NCBI GenBank assembly: GCA_903822825.1
Contig: CAIJQQ010000040.1
Span: 1 to 64,000 of the forward strand
Reading direction: 5' to 3'
Length of the DNA: 64,000 nucleotides
From: an uncultured Burkholderiales bacterium
GTDB taxonomy: Bacteria; Pseudomonadota; Gammaproteobacteria; Burkholderiales; Burkholderiaceae_C
Positions 45,401 through 55,066 of this stretch are shown here, piece after piece. The notes beneath the pieces were generated by a model. The model worked only from the letters and a program-made list of their open reading frames with translations, ran no database searches and was not told where the DNA came from. The stretch's first letter is position 1, and the number at the start of each line of letters is the position of its first letter. A program made the position numbers and the translations under genes.

Positions 45401-46162
45401 ATGTCACTGTTCAATCTCAAAGGCAAAGTCGCCGTCGTCACTGGTTCCAGCCGAGGCATTGGCCGATCGATTGCGCACCAGTTGGCCCAGCAAGGCGCCA
45501 AAGTGGTGGTGTCCAGTCGCAAGCTGGACGCCTGCGAAGCAGTGGTCAAGGAGATCCAGGCCGCAGGCGGCGAGGCCATGGCGATTGCCGCCAGCATCTC
45601 CAGCAAGGAGCAACTGCAAAATCTGATCGATCAAACCCGCTCAGCTTGGGGCCCCATCGACATCCTCGTGTGCAACGCGGCCACCAACCCGTATTACGGC
45701 CCCACCACGGGCATGAGCGACGAAGTTTTTGACAAGGTGATGCGCAACAACGTGCTGTCCAACACCTGGCTGTGCACCATGGTCTACCCCGACATGAAGG
45801 CCAAGAAGGATGGCGCCATCGTGATCGTGTCGTCGATTGGCGGCCTGCACGGCTCGGCCATCATCGGGGCTTACAACATCTCCAAGGCGGCCGACATGCA
45901 GTTGGCGCGCAACCTGGCCGTGGAATGGGGCCCAGACAACATCCGTGTGAACTGCATCGCCCCGGGCCTGATCAAGACCGACTTTGCCAAGGCGCTGCAC
46001 GAGGACCCGGTGCTGAGTGCCAAGTACAACAACGAAACGCCGCTGCGACGCATGGGCGAGCCGGACGACATTGGCGGCGTGGCGGTGTTTTTGGCCAGCC
46101 CAGCCGGGCAGTACGTGACGGGTCAGACCATCGTGGCCGATGGCGGGATGATGATTCGCTGA
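45401..46162 (+). CDS. SDR-family oxidoreductase (canonical)
   Basis: 253 aa from MSLFNLKGKVAVVTGSSRGIG, with AAGGAG eight bases upstream. The TGSSRGIG motif lies at residues 15-22, NAAT replaces NNAG, and the catalytic residues are Ser in IVSSIGG, Y158 and K162 in YNISK. ETPLRRMGEPDDIGGVAVFLAS and ITGQ-type TGQTIVADGG match classical NAD(P)-dependent enzymes. Substrate unknown. Divergent from the LhgO-like gene. Confidence 0.92.
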   Translation: MSLFNLKGKVAVVTGSSRGIGRSIAHQLAQQGAKVVVSSRKLDACEAVVKEIQAAGGEAMAIAASISSKEQLQNLIDQTRSAWGPIDILVCNAATNPYYGPTTGMSDEVFDKVMRNNVLSNTWLCTMVYPDMKAKKDGAIVIVSSIGGLHGSAIIGAYNISKAADMQLARNLAVEWGPDNIRVNCIAPGLIKTDFAKALHEDPVLSAKYNNETPLRRMGEPDDIGGVAVFLASPAGQYVTGQTIVADGGMMIR

Positions 46163-46175
46163 AGCGGCGCTGAAG

Positions 46176-47153
46176 TTAAAGCCTGCCCGGCACATGGTGC
46201 TGGGCAGGAGCGGTCAAGGGCGAACTGCCAGGCGCCATTCGCCGGGGTTGAAGACTGCCGGGTTGTCCACGCACACGCTGTCGGGCAATGGCCGACACGC
46301 CTTGCTCGTTGAGCATCCACTGCACGGGCTCGGCCGACAGCCGCACCGCCAAGCGGGCGGCTTGCTTTTGCACCTCGCAGGCGGGCGACTTGCCCATCAA
46401 CGCCAGCACCCACGGTGGCATGAGGTCAAAGGCGCATTTCAATATCAGTGCCATCCATGGCTTGTCGAGCACATCGGTGGGGTAGGCCTGAATGACTTGC
46501 AAAATTTCTTGGGCACGCGCATCAAAACTGAGCGCTGGAGCGAAGCCCCGCAACTGAGCTTGCGTGCTGGCATGCGTCACAGGCAAATCGACGGCGCCCA
46601 ACAAATGCCCCACCTGGGTCATCTCTGAGATGTATCGGTCGCACTCCTGCTGTGAAAGCGGCTGCTTGGCCAAGTGTTGGTAGGCCGCTAAAAACGAACT
46701 CACCTCGACCAAGTGCACCCACCGAATCAGATCGGGCTCATTGGCCACGTAGGGTTGGCCTTGCTGGTCGGTGCCTCGGATATGGGCGTGGATGGCATTG
46801 ACACGGCCAATGGCATTCAAGGCCATGGCTTGGCTGCCATAGGTGGTGGCCGCAACGAAATACGCAGTGCGCCCCAGTCGCCCTTTGAGCTTGTGGCGAA
46901 AGTCAGAGTGGTCCCACACCGCCGCCAGTGCACGCGGATGCAAGGATTGCACGATGAGAGAGGACAAGCCCCCTACCATCATCGCGGTGAAATGGGCATG
47001 CACCCGCCACGCCACGGACTCGGGACCGAACAAGCCGAGATCACCCACCGGGTTGGCAAAGTCGTCCAAAGACGCCTCGGAGCCGGTGATGGAACGCACC
47101 CGTTCACCGATCGCGTTGAACGCCAAGGTTTTGAATGCGTGTGCGAGCGACAT
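46176..47153 (-). CDS. Oxygenase MpaB-family protein (DUF2236)
   Basis: 325 aa from MSLAHAFKTLAFNAIGERVR. The core has HFTAMMVGGLSSLIVQSLHPRALAAVWDHS in shortened form and FVAATTYGS, then WVHLVEVSSFLAAYQH, which match the DUF2236/MpaB family, haem-linked proteins that include the latex-clearing-protein relatives and MpaB oxygenases. Function here unknown. A longer upstream frame would overlap a small cysteine-containing gene and is not used. Confidence 0.85.
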   Translation of the reverse strand: MSLAHAFKTLAFNAIGERVRSITGSEASLDDFANPVGDLGLFGPESVAWRVHAHFTAMMVGGLSSLIVQSLHPRALAAVWDHSDFRHKLKGRLGRTAYFVAATTYGSQAMALNAIGRVNAIHAHIRGTDQQGQPYVANEPDLIRWVHLVEVSSFLAAYQHLAKQPLSQQECDRYISEMTQVGHLLGAVDLPVTHASTQAQLRGFAPALSFDARAQEILQVIQAYPTDVLDKPWMALILKCAFDLMPPWVLALMGKSPACEVQKQAARLAVRLSAEPVQWMLNEQGVSAIARQRVRGQPGSLQPRRMAPGSSPLTAPAQHHVPGRL

Positions 47154-47173
47154 GATTGGCAGACTGCGGGGGC

Positions 47174-47374
47174 TCAGCCCTGCTTGGGCTGAGGCTCTTG
47201 GGCTGACGCTGTTGGCAGCTTGGCCGCATCTGGCATGCTGGCGATCGTCGCTGGCCGGGCATCCGCTGGCGCAAAACTCATTTTTTCGCCATCCCATTGT
47301 TGGCCGCACCAGCAAACGCCATCGGCGTTGATGATGCAGGTTCCGGTGCCACAGCACCTCACGTCATCGGTCAT
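47174..47374 (-). CDS. Small cysteine-containing hypothetical protein
   Basis: 66 aa from MTDDVRCCGTGTCIINADGVCWCGQQWDGEKM. Five or six cysteines lie in the first 25 residues (RCCGTGTCI, CWCG), suggesting a metal-binding or disulfide-linked module; the C-terminal half is Ala/Pro-rich. Ends 20 bp before the MpaB-like gene, so probably co-transcribed. An ATG one codon upstream also exists. I do not recognise a defined family; codon use looks coding. Confidence 0.6.
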   Translation of the reverse strand: MTDDVRCCGTGTCIINADGVCWCGQQWDGEKMSFAPADARPATIASMPDAAKLPTASAQEPQPKQG

Positions 47375-47586
47375 CACAAATCCTTTTGTTTTGTCATTCA
47401 GGCCTTGCCAAGGAGAATTTTTGCCGATAAACCCTCACAGACACAGCAAACATTTTTTAAATCAACCATTTCAGCCAACAATCTACGCAAACTCTACTCA
47501 AATACACAGTTTGGACATGAGGGCTTTGAATTGAGGGACGATACATGTAAAGCGGCCCCCAAGGGCGCTGCATCACTAGAAAAAAC

Positions 47587-48924
47587 ATGACTCTGCCCAC
47601 AGCCACCTCCGGCGTTGTTTACTGGTTCAGAAATGACCTGCGCCTGCACGACAACCCCGCCCTGCAACAAGCCATCGCGCTGGCTGAGAGGCACCACACG
47701 TGGCTGCTGCCGGTGTATGTGCACGACACCGCACTGCAACTGACCAGCCCTTGGGGCTTTGTGCGCACCAGTGCGCACCGTTTGGCCTGGACCGCGATGG
47801 CGGTGGACGATGTGGCGCAGCAGTTGACCGCGCTGGGCAGCCAACTGCTGCAAATCACCGGCGACCCCAGTGAGGTTTTGGCCGAACTGATGACGCGCCT
47901 GAGCGCCAGCACATTGGTGTGCGAGGACATTGTTGCACCCTATGAACAGGCCCACATCCGCATCCTCAAAAAACGCGGACTCAATGTGCAAACGGTTTGG
48001 CAATCCACACTGATGGCGCCCGAGCAACTGCCCTTTGCGCCGCAGGATGTGCCCGATGCGTTTTCCTCTTTTCGGCGCGCCGTTGAGCGCCAAGCGTTCG
48101 CACCGGCCAAACCCTTGCCCGCCATCACACGCATGCCTGCGCTGCCGGAGCTCGCATCAGATTCTCTGACAACCCGCCCACCCCATGCCAGCGGCTGCGC
48201 CCCTTTGAATGAACCACTGAACGACCCGCGCTCGGCATTCCCTTGGTCGCAGCCTGCGTTTCATGGTGGTGAACGTGCAGCCCTCGCGCATCTTGCGCAC
48301 TACTGCAGCCGTGGTTTGCCGCACAGCTACAAGGCCACGCGCAATGGGCTTTACGGGTCCGACTACTCCACCAAGTGGTCACCATGGTTGGCTACAGGTG
48401 CTTTGTCTGCGCGCGAAGCCTGGGCCGCCATTGAGCGATTTGAGGCGCAACACGGCGCCACGGACAGCACGTACTGGATTGGCTTTGAGCTGCTGTGGCG
48501 AGACCACTTCCGCTGGCTGCACCTCAAGTACGGTGAGCGCATGTATTGGCAACGGGGCTTGTCGGACGCCCCGCTGCAGTCACGCGCCCACAATGCACGC
48601 GGCTTTGAGCGCTGGCGCACCGGCCAAACGGGCCACGCGCTGATTGACGCAGGCATGCGCGAACTCAACGCCACTGGCTACACGTCAAACCGCCTGAGAC
48701 AAAACTTGGCGAGTTTTTTGATCCACGATTTGCGCTGCGATTGGCGTGCGGGTGCTGCTTGGTTTGAATCGCAGCTGATCGACTTTGATGTTTACAACAA
48801 CCAAGGCAACTGGTTGTACCTCAGTGGTCGCGGCACCGACCCCAGAGGGTCAAGACGCTTCAATCCCGACAAACAGGTACAGGACTACGACGCCAACGGC
48901 GCTTACCGTAAGCTCTGGCTTTGA
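47587..48924 (+). CDS. Cryptochrome/photolyase, DASH family
   Basis: 445 aa. The N-terminal photolyase alpha/beta domain starts VYWFRNDLRLHDNPAL; the FAD domain has SYKATRNGLYGSDYSTKWSPWLATGALS, then DSTYWIGFELLWRDHFRW and an RQNLASFLIHDLRCDWRAGAAWFE stretch. The end GNWLYLSGRGTDPR...RRFNPDKQ matches the DASH pattern rather than CPD class I photolyases. DASH proteins repair CPDs in single-stranded DNA and may sense blue light. The SOUL gene follows in the same direction. Confidence 0.9.
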   Translation: MTLPTATSGVVYWFRNDLRLHDNPALQQAIALAERHHTWLLPVYVHDTALQLTSPWGFVRTSAHRLAWTAMAVDDVAQQLTALGSQLLQITGDPSEVLAELMTRLSASTLVCEDIVAPYEQAHIRILKKRGLNVQTVWQSTLMAPEQLPFAPQDVPDAFSSFRRAVERQAFAPAKPLPAITRMPALPELASDSLTTRPPHASGCAPLNEPLNDPRSAFPWSQPAFHGGERAALAHLAHYCSRGLPHSYKATRNGLYGSDYSTKWSPWLATGALSAREAWAAIERFEAQHGATDSTYWIGFELLWRDHFRWLHLKYGERMYWQRGLSDAPLQSRAHNARGFERWRTGQTGHALIDAGMRELNATGYTSNRLRQNLASFLIHDLRCDWRAGAAWFESQLIDFDVYNNQGNWLYLSGRGTDPRGSRRFNPDKQVQDYDANGAYRKLWL

Positions 48925-48972
48925 AACGCTGGTTTGTCCATCCACCCCCACCTTGCTGGAGCCATTGCAGTC

Positions 48973-49635
48973 ATGCGCATCAACACCACCGCCCTCTTCG
49001 CTTTGCTGGTCGGATTTTTAGGAATGGAATCGGCCATGGCCATTGAAGAACCCCACTACGACGTGATCACCTCCCAAGCACCGTACGAGCTGCGACACTA
49101 CGCGCCCACCTTGATCGCCCAAACGGTGGTGAACGGCGACATGGACGCGGCGTCTGGCAAAGGCTTTCGCCTGATTGCCGACTACATCTTTGGCAACAAC
49201 CTCGCAGCAGACTCACAACAAGCCGCCAAAATTGCCATGACCGCCCCTGTGACGATGGAGCCCCAATCGTCCAAAATAGCCATGACATCGCCCGTGACCG
49301 CCGAGCCGCTTTCAGGCGATACCTCCATCACAGGGGCCAACCAATGGCGAATCCACTTTGTGATGCCCAGCCAATACACCCTGGCCAACATCCCCAAGCC
49401 CAACAACAGCGCGGTGACTTTGCGCGAACTGCCACGCAAGTACATGGTCGTGCACCGTTACTCGGGCTTCAACACCGTGGCGCGGGTGCAAGAAAAAACC
49501 AACGAGACATTGGCGTGGGCCAAACAAAAAAACCTCCAGGTCATCGGCGCGCCGCAGCTGTCGCGCTACGACCCGCCATGGACGCTGCCCATGTTCAGGC
49601 GCAATGAAATCATGGTGGAAGTGGCTGCGCCATGA
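48973..49635 (+). CDS. SOUL family haem-binding protein
   Basis: 220 aa with a hydrophobic signal segment (MRINTTALFALLVGFLGMES, cleavage near AMA-I). The body has YDVITSQAPYELRHYAPTLIAQT, a repeated IAMTAPVTMEPQ / IAMTSPVTAEPL motif, FVMPSQYTLANIPKPN and GFNTVARVQEKTNETLAW, all typical of SOUL/HBP. Haem or tetrapyrrole binding likely; role unknown. A TTG start at 48934 is possible. It begins 48 bp after the cryptochrome gene. Confidence 0.9.
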   Translation: MRINTTALFALLVGFLGMESAMAIEEPHYDVITSQAPYELRHYAPTLIAQTVVNGDMDAASGKGFRLIADYIFGNNLAADSQQAAKIAMTAPVTMEPQSSKIAMTSPVTAEPLSGDTSITGANQWRIHFVMPSQYTLANIPKPNNSAVTLRELPRKYMVVHRYSGFNTVARVQEKTNETLAWAKQKNLQVIGAPQLSRYDPPWTLPMFRRNEIMVEVAAP

Positions 49636-49697
49636 CCGTCTATGTGCCCACTGCGCCAGAACGTTTTGCGCTTTGACAGAACGGGTACACAAAAGCA

Positions 49698-49721
49698 AAA
49701 AGCCCGCATCAGCGGGCTTTT
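49698..49721. terminator. Bidirectional terminator between SOUL and sodB genes
   Basis: AAAAGCCCGC, loop ATCA, GCGGGCTTTT: perfect 10-bp stem with A and T tails on both strands, placed between convergent genes. Confidence 0.88.
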
Positions 49722-49741
49722 GGGTTTGAAGGCTTCTTCGA

Positions 49742-50323
49742 TCAGGCGAAGTTGGCTTCGGCGAAAGACCAGTTCACCAGCTTGTCGAGGAAAGTCTCAA
49801 CGAACTTGGGGCGCATGTTGCGGTAGTCGATGTAGTAGGCGTGTTCCCACACGTCCACCGTCAGCAGGGCTTTGTCGGCGGTGGTCAAAGGGGTGCCAGC
49901 TGCGCCCATGTTGACGATGTCGACCGAGCCATCGGCTTTCTTGACCAGCCATGTCCAGCCGGAGCCGAAGTTGCCCACGGCGCTCTTGACGAAGGCTTCT
50001 TTGAAAGCGGCGTAGCTGCCGAATTTGGCGTTGATGGCTGTGGCCAAGGCGCCTGTGGGTTCACCACCGCCATTGGGCTTCATGCAGTTCCAGAAGAAGG
50101 TGTGGTTCCAGATCTGGGCCGAGTTGTTGTATACACCGCCGCTGGATTTTTTGATGATCTCTTCGAGGGACATGCCCTCGAATTCGGTGCCTTTTTGCAG
50201 GTTGTTCAGGTTCACGACGTAAGCGTTGTGGTGCTTGCCGTGGTGGAATTCCAGAGTTTCTTGGCTGTAGTGAGGGGCCAGTGCGTCGATCGCGTAAGGC
50301 AGTGCGGGCAGGGTGTGTTCCAT
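49742..50323 (-). CDS. sodB: Superoxide dismutase [Fe]
   Basis: 193 aa from [20 protein letters not shown]. Metal ligands: H27 in [13 protein letters not shown], His in [11 protein letters not shown], and Asp/His in [13 protein letters not shown]. The [11 protein letters not shown] stretch and the AAQ-like NNSAQIWN point to the iron type rather than Mn. Cytoplasmic superoxide removal. An ATG 19 codons upstream (50380) lacks family support. Ends at the shared terminator. Confidence 0.96.
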   Translation of the reverse strand: MEHTLPALPYAIDALAPHYSQETLEFHHGKHHNAYVVNLNNLQKGTEFEGMSLEEIIKKSSGGVYNNSAQIWNHTFFWNCMKPNGGGEPTGALATAINAKFGSYAAFKEAFVKSAVGNFGSGWTWLVKKADGSVDIVNMGAAGTPLTTADKALLTVDVWEHAYYIDYRNMRPKFVETFLDKLVNWSFAEANFA

Positions 50324-50423
50324 GGTGTCCTCTGATGATGGCGTTGAAAAACTTAACCAATGCATTTTAGGGGAGCGCAATGCCCCTTGCGGTTTACGGG
50401 GTCACTGAGGCTGTATCGGGGCA

Positions 50424-50497
50424 TTCGGTCAGGGCGGGGCCGGGGCTCCTCATACTGGGGTACCAGAAATCGTCGCCCCGGCCCCGCCCTGACCGAA
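50424..50497. repeat. 23-bp perfect inverted repeat between xseA and sodB
   Basis: Positions 50424-50446 and 50475-50497 are exact reverse complements (23 bp, very GC-rich) separated by 28 bases. It begins 13 bases after the xseA stop on the minus strand. There is no T-run after it, so it is not a standard intrinsic terminator; it could stabilise the xseA transcript end or be a mobile hairpin. Confidence 0.8.
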
Positions 50498-50509
50498 CGC
50501 TGTGGTAAC

Positions 50510-51880
50510 TCAGTCTTTGACCGTCAACGGCACCACGCCGTCAGACAGGGTCGCCTGAACGCTTTGCCCGGGTTGGAACTGCGCCGACAGCGTCAGTGCC
50601 TGGCCCATGTCGTCGCTCAGCCAGGCGTAGCCGCGCTCCAGCACGCGGTGCGGGTCCACCGACGACAGGCGCAGCGCCAAGCGCTCCAGCCGCTCGCTGC
50701 GCTGCCGTGTTTGCTGTTCGCGGCTGAAGTCCAAACGGTCTTGCTGGCGCTCGAGCCGGTGGCGGCTGCTCGTCACTTGGTTTTGAGCAACCGCTTGAAG
50801 GCGGTGCGCCAGCCGAGCCAGCCACTGCTGGTGCTGGCCCAGCAAGGCTTGCGGGCGGCTCAGGCGGGCAGCCACGGCGCTCAGGCGCTGGGTCTGACGC
50901 TCTTGCTGGCGGGCCAAACCCACACTCAAACGCGAGGCCAGGCTGTCCAACTGCTGGGCTTGGCGGTCTTGTTGGCGCAGCAGGCCACGGGCCAGGCGGT
51001 GCTCAAGCACCGTCAAGGCCTGCAGGCCCACACCGCGGTCTGTGGCGGCCATTTCGGCGGCTGCGGTGGGGGTCGGAGCGCGCACATCGGCCACAAAGTC
51101 GGCGATGGTGAAGTCGGTCTCGTGCCCCACGCCGCTGATGACAGGCACCGGGCTGGAAGCGATGACGCGGGCGAGTTGCTCGTCGTTGAAGGCCCAAAGG
51201 TCCTCCATCGAGCCGCCGCCGCGCACCAACAAGATCACGTCCACCGGGGGGCAAAGGGGGTTGTCCTCGGCCGTGAGGGCATACATCTGCTGCAGGGCCT
51301 GCACCAGAGTGGGTACGGCGCCCGCGCCCTGCACCAGCGCGGGGGACATGACAACCGGAATGTGCGGCACGCGCCGCTGCAAGGCAGTCACCACATCGTG
51401 CCAGGCGGCCGCGCCCAGCGACGTGACCACGCCAATGGCGCGGGGCTGCGCAGGCAGCTGGCGTTTGTGGGCGGGGTCAAAAAGGCCTTCGCCTTCGAGC
51501 TTGGCTTTGAGGCGCAAAAACTGCTCGAACAAGGCGCCCTGCCCGGCCCGCTCCATCGACTCAACGATCAGTTGCAAATCGCCCCGGGCTTCGTACACGC
51601 CCAAGCGGCCACGCACTTCAACCAGTTCACCATCACGCGGCGAAAAATCCATCAGGCTGGCGGCACGGCGGAACATGGCGCAGCGAATCTGGCCCGAGTC
51701 ATCTTTGAGCGAGAAATAACAATGCCCGCTGGCCGCGCGCGAAAAGCCCGAAACCTCGCCCCGCACTGTGACAGGGTTGAAACGTCCGTCCAGCGTATCA
51801 GCCACGGCGCGGCACAGCGCCGAGACCGTCCAAGCGCGTGGCTTCAAATCGGAATCGGGAGCCATCAAGCCTGATTCCAT
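50510..51880 (-). CDS. xseA: Exodeoxyribonuclease VII large subunit
   Basis: 456 aa from MESGLMAPDSDLKPRAWTVS; an alternative ATG lies five codons later at 51865. The N-terminal OB fold contains LCRAVADTLDGRFNPVTVRGEVSGF and CYFSLKDDSGQIRCAMF. The catalytic region has GVVTSLGAAAWHDVVTAL, PVISGVGHETDFTIADFVAD, then a long coiled coil rich in Arg/Gln. ERGYAWLSDD ends the domain. It degrades single-stranded DNA with the XseB subunit, which is not in this window. Confidence 0.95.
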   Translation of the reverse strand: MESGLMAPDSDLKPRAWTVSALCRAVADTLDGRFNPVTVRGEVSGFSRAASGHCYFSLKDDSGQIRCAMFRRAASLMDFSPRDGELVEVRGRLGVYEARGDLQLIVESMERAGQGALFEQFLRLKAKLEGEGLFDPAHKRQLPAQPRAIGVVTSLGAAAWHDVVTALQRRVPHIPVVMSPALVQGAGAVPTLVQALQQMYALTAEDNPLCPPVDVILLVRGGGSMEDLWAFNDEQLARVIASSPVPVISGVGHETDFTIADFVADVRAPTPTAAAEMAATDRGVGLQALTVLEHRLARGLLRQQDRQAQQLDSLASRLSVGLARQQERQTQRLSAVAARLSRPQALLGQHQQWLARLAHRLQAVAQNQVTSSRHRLERQQDRLDFSREQQTRQRSERLERLALRLSSVDPHRVLERGYAWLSDDMGQALTLSAQFQPGQSVQATLSDGVVPLTVKD

Positions 51881-52238
51881 GGGTGTTTCACGGCCATTTG
51901 GCCTGTCAAAGCGCGTATTCTCAAACCAAGTACTCCACAGAAGCTGGTACACGGGTTGCATGTTTCCCAATGCCAGAACAGGCTTTCGGGTCAACCCCTA
52001 AGCCCTTGATTTCAATAGATTTTTTCAAATTAGGAATCTCATTTCAACGGAAATTTTGAAAACCAAGGAATTGAAAAAATTGAAAAACACAAAGTTCTTC
52101 ACAAAGTTATCCACATCTTGAGCGGCTCATCAAGCCCCACCGTGTGCCATGCGAGCGGTGGGGGGATAATGCACTCCCATCTGGGGCGACAAGTCATCAT
52201 ACCCAGCGCAGCTTCCATCCCACCTCTCGACACCACCC
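51881..52238. other. AT-rich intergenic region with two DnaA-box-like sites
   Basis: A 358-bp gap between divergent xseA and lpxK. The segment about 52010-52105 is strikingly AT-rich. TTCTTCACA at 52095-52103 (one mismatch) and TTATCCACA at 52107-52115 (perfect consensus DnaA box) lie in tandem at its edge. No coding frame with a plausible family was recognised here. Confidence 0.55.
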
Positions 52239-53270
52239 ATGCCCCGTCCCCTTCACCAATGGCTGCCCGAGCAATGGCTGGGCCGAGGGCTGGCCGCGCA
52301 ATGCTTGCGCCCTTTGGCCTGGATCTATGGTGCCTTGTTGTGGGCCAGGCGGCTGGCTTACGGCCAAGGCTGGCTGAGCTCGCACCGGGTGCAAGCCACC
52401 GTGATCGTGGTCGGCAACGTGGTGGCGGGCGGCGCGGGCAAGACACCGACCACCATCGCCTTGGTGCACCACCTGCTGCAACGCGGCTGGAAGGTGGGCG
52501 TGGTCTCTCGCGGCCACGGCCGGCAGACCAGAAACACGCGCCCAGTGCTGGCACAGAGCACCCCGGCCCAGGTGGGCGACGAGCCGCTGCTGATCGCACA
52601 AGCCACGGGCGTTCCGGTCTGGGTAGGCGCTTTGCGCGCTGAAGCGGCGCAACAGTTGCTGCTGGCCCACCCCAGCACGCAAATCGTTGTTTGCGACGAC
52701 GGCCTGCAACACCTGGCGCTGGCGCGCGACATCGAAATTTGCGTCATGGACGAACGCGGCGTGGGCAACGGCTGGCTGCAGCCGGCCGGGCCGCTGCGCG
52801 AACCTTGGCCGCGCAGCGTGGATTTGCTGCTGCACACCGGGCCGCCTGCACTGAAGGTTGGAGCACACGGTGACTTCAAGGCACAACGCCAGCTGGCCGC
52901 TTGGGCCGTGAGGGCCAACGGCGATCGGGTGGGCCTGTCCAGCCTGCAAGGCCAAGAGGTGGACGCCTTGGCCGGACTGGCCCGACCCGAAGCCTTTTTT
53001 GACATGCTGCGCGACGCGGGCCTGCAGTTGGCCCGAACCCACGCCCTGCCCGACCACGCAGACTTTGTCGACTGGCCCACCACCGCTTTGGAGCGCCCCC
53101 TGCTGTGCACCGAAAAGGACGCGGCCAAGCTTTGGCAGCGCCAGCCTCAGGCACTGGCCGTACCGCTGCAACTGAACATTGAGACGGGCTTTTGGGCAGC
53201 GCTCGACGCCTTGCTGGCCGAGCGCGCAGGCAGCCCGGTATCATCGGCACATGGACAACAAACTGCTTGA
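52239..53270 (+). CDS. lpxK: Tetraacyldisaccharide 4'-kinase
   Basis: 343 aa. It phosphorylates the lipid A precursor at the 4' position on the inner membrane. The N-terminal amphipathic segment is followed by the P-loop [20 protein letters not shown] (near residues 53-72), VVSRGHGRQ near 90 and [15 protein letters not shown] near 153, all LpxK hallmarks. Its 3' end overlaps the Trm112-like start by 20 bases, implying coupling within an lpxK-trm112-kdsB operon for lipid A/LPS core. Confidence 0.95.
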   Translation: MPRPLHQWLPEQWLGRGLAAQCLRPLAWIYGALLWARRLAYGQGWLSSHRVQATVIVVGNVVAGGAGKTPTTIALVHHLLQRGWKVGVVSRGHGRQTRNTRPVLAQSTPAQVGDEPLLIAQATGVPVWVGALRAEAAQQLLLAHPSTQIVVCDDGLQHLALARDIEICVMDERGVGNGWLQPAGPLREPWPRSVDLLLHTGPPALKVGAHGDFKAQRQLAAWAVRANGDRVGLSSLQGQEVDALAGLARPEAFFDMLRDAGLQLARTHALPDHADFVDWPTTALERPLLCTEKDAAKLWQRQPQALAVPLQLNIETGFWAALDALLAERAGSPVSSAHGQQTA

Positions 53271-53457
53271 ATTGCTGGTCTGCCCGGTGACCAAAGGGCC
53301 ACTCGACTTTGACCGCGAACGCCAGGAACTGCTCTCTCGCAGCGCCCGCTTGGCCTACCCTGTGCACAACGGCATCCCGATCCTGCTGGAAAACGAAGCC
53401 CGCACCCTGAGCGACGAAGAAATCGAGAAGCTCGCGGCTCTGCGCCCGGCCATTTAA
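53251..53457 (+). CDS. Trm112-family small protein
   Basis: 68 aa: [40 protein letters not shown] and a Glu-rich C-terminus (SDEEIEKL). This is the YcaR/UPF0434 family usually found between lpxK and kdsB. The first CP motif is present, but the second CxxC-type pair is missing, as in many bacterial members. Function unclear; possibly a partner-binding adaptor. The 13-bp gap to kdsB suggests co-transcription. Confidence 0.92.
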   Translation: MDNKLLELLVCPVTKGPLDFDRERQELLSRSARLAYPVHNGIPILLENEARTLSDEEIEKLAALRPAI

Positions 53458-53470
53458 AAGAGGCTTGGTC

Positions 53471-54229
53471 TTGGACTTCACCGTCATCATCCCGGCGCGC
53501 ATGGCTTCGAGCCGATTGCCCGACAAGCCGCTCGCCGACATTGCCGGTCTGCCCATGGTGGTGCGCGTGGCGCAGCGCGCTGCGCAGTCCCAGGCCCGCA
53601 AGGTGGTGGTGGCCGCAGACGATGAGCGCATCGTGGCGGCCTGTCAGGCCCACGGCGTGGGGGCCATCCTCACGCGCCAGGACCATGTGAGCGGCAGCGA
53701 CCGACTGGCCGAGGCCTGCCAGTTGCTGGGGCTGGATGCCGATGCGCTGGTGGTCAATGTGCAAGGCGACGAGCCGCTGATCCCGCCTGAACTGATCAAC
53801 GACGTGGCCCGTGTGCTGGCCGAGCGCCCCGAAGCCAGCATGGGAACTGCTGCGCACGCCATCCGCGACCTGAGTGATTTCACCAACCCCAATGTGGTCA
53901 AAGTGGTGATGGATGCCCGTCAAATGGCGCTGTACTTCAGCCGTGCGCCGATCCCGTGGTGGCGCGACGGCCACACGTCCGAAGGCTTCCAGGCCCTGCC
54001 CTCGCCCGCACCACTGCGCCACATTGGCATCTACAGCTACCGCGCCAGCTTTTTGCAGCAGTTCCCGCAACTGCCGCCTGCGCCCATCGAAACGCTCGAA
54101 TCACTGGAACAACTGCGCGCCCTGTGGCACGGCCACCGCATCGCGGTGCACGTGACCGGTGCAGCTCCCGGCCTGGGCGTGGACACCCCTGAAGACCTGG
54201 CCCGCGTGCGACGCCTGTTGTCTGCGTGA
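53471..54229 (+). CDS. kdsB: 3-Deoxy-manno-octulosonate cytidylyltransferase
   Basis: 252 aa. It activates KDO to CMP-KDO for LPS. Opening [54 protein letters not shown] and [14 protein letters not shown] are diagnostic, as are PIPWWRD and [13 protein letters not shown]. No ATG is available; two TTG codons exist at 53465 and 53471. AGAGG (53459-53463) is seven bases before 53471 but only one before 53465, so 53471 is chosen. Confidence 0.95.
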   Translation: MDFTVIIPARMASSRLPDKPLADIAGLPMVVRVAQRAAQSQARKVVVAADDERIVAACQAHGVGAILTRQDHVSGSDRLAEACQLLGLDADALVVNVQGDEPLIPPELINDVARVLAERPEASMGTAAHAIRDLSDFTNPNVVKVVMDARQMALYFSRAPIPWWRDGHTSEGFQALPSPAPLRHIGIYSYRASFLQQFPQLPPAPIETLESLEQLRALWHGHRIAVHVTGAAPGLGVDTPEDLARVRRLLSA

Positions 54230-54255
54230 TTCCCGGATGCTGCATCTGTAACAAG

Positions 54256-54316
54256 ACGTAAGCCAACTCAGAGGCTTGCGTGATATTCTCGAATCCATCG
54301 GTCAGGCGCGCCTGAC
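54256..54316 (+). promoter_or_regulatory. Structured leader upstream of adk
   Basis: A hairpin ACGTAAGCC / GGCTTGCGT (54256-54264 with 54273-54281, one G.T pair) is followed by a perfect 16-bp palindrome GTCAGGCGCGCCTGAC (54301-54316) ending 31 bases before the adk ATG. Function unknown; a factor-binding site or an mRNA structure are both possible. Confidence 0.45.
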
Positions 54317-54323
54317 GAAATAA

Positions 54324-55004
<681 letters not shown>

Positions 55005-55026
55005 CCTGTTTCAGCGCGCTCCAAAG

Positions 55027-55056
55027 AAAAAGCCCAGTCGCTGACTGGGCTTTTTT
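55027..55056 (+). terminator. Terminator after adk
   Basis: AAAAAGCCCAGTC, loop GCT, GACTGGGCTTTTT then one more T: perfect 13-bp stem with flanking A and T tracts. It likely also terminates the convergent asparaginase gene. Confidence 0.9.
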
Positions 55057-55066
55057 GTCGAGGTTC

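Noticed and set aside
52095..52115. Replication origin suggested by DnaA boxes and AT-rich DNA
   Set aside because: Only two boxes and no origin-linked genes such as dnaA, dnaN or parAB nearby.
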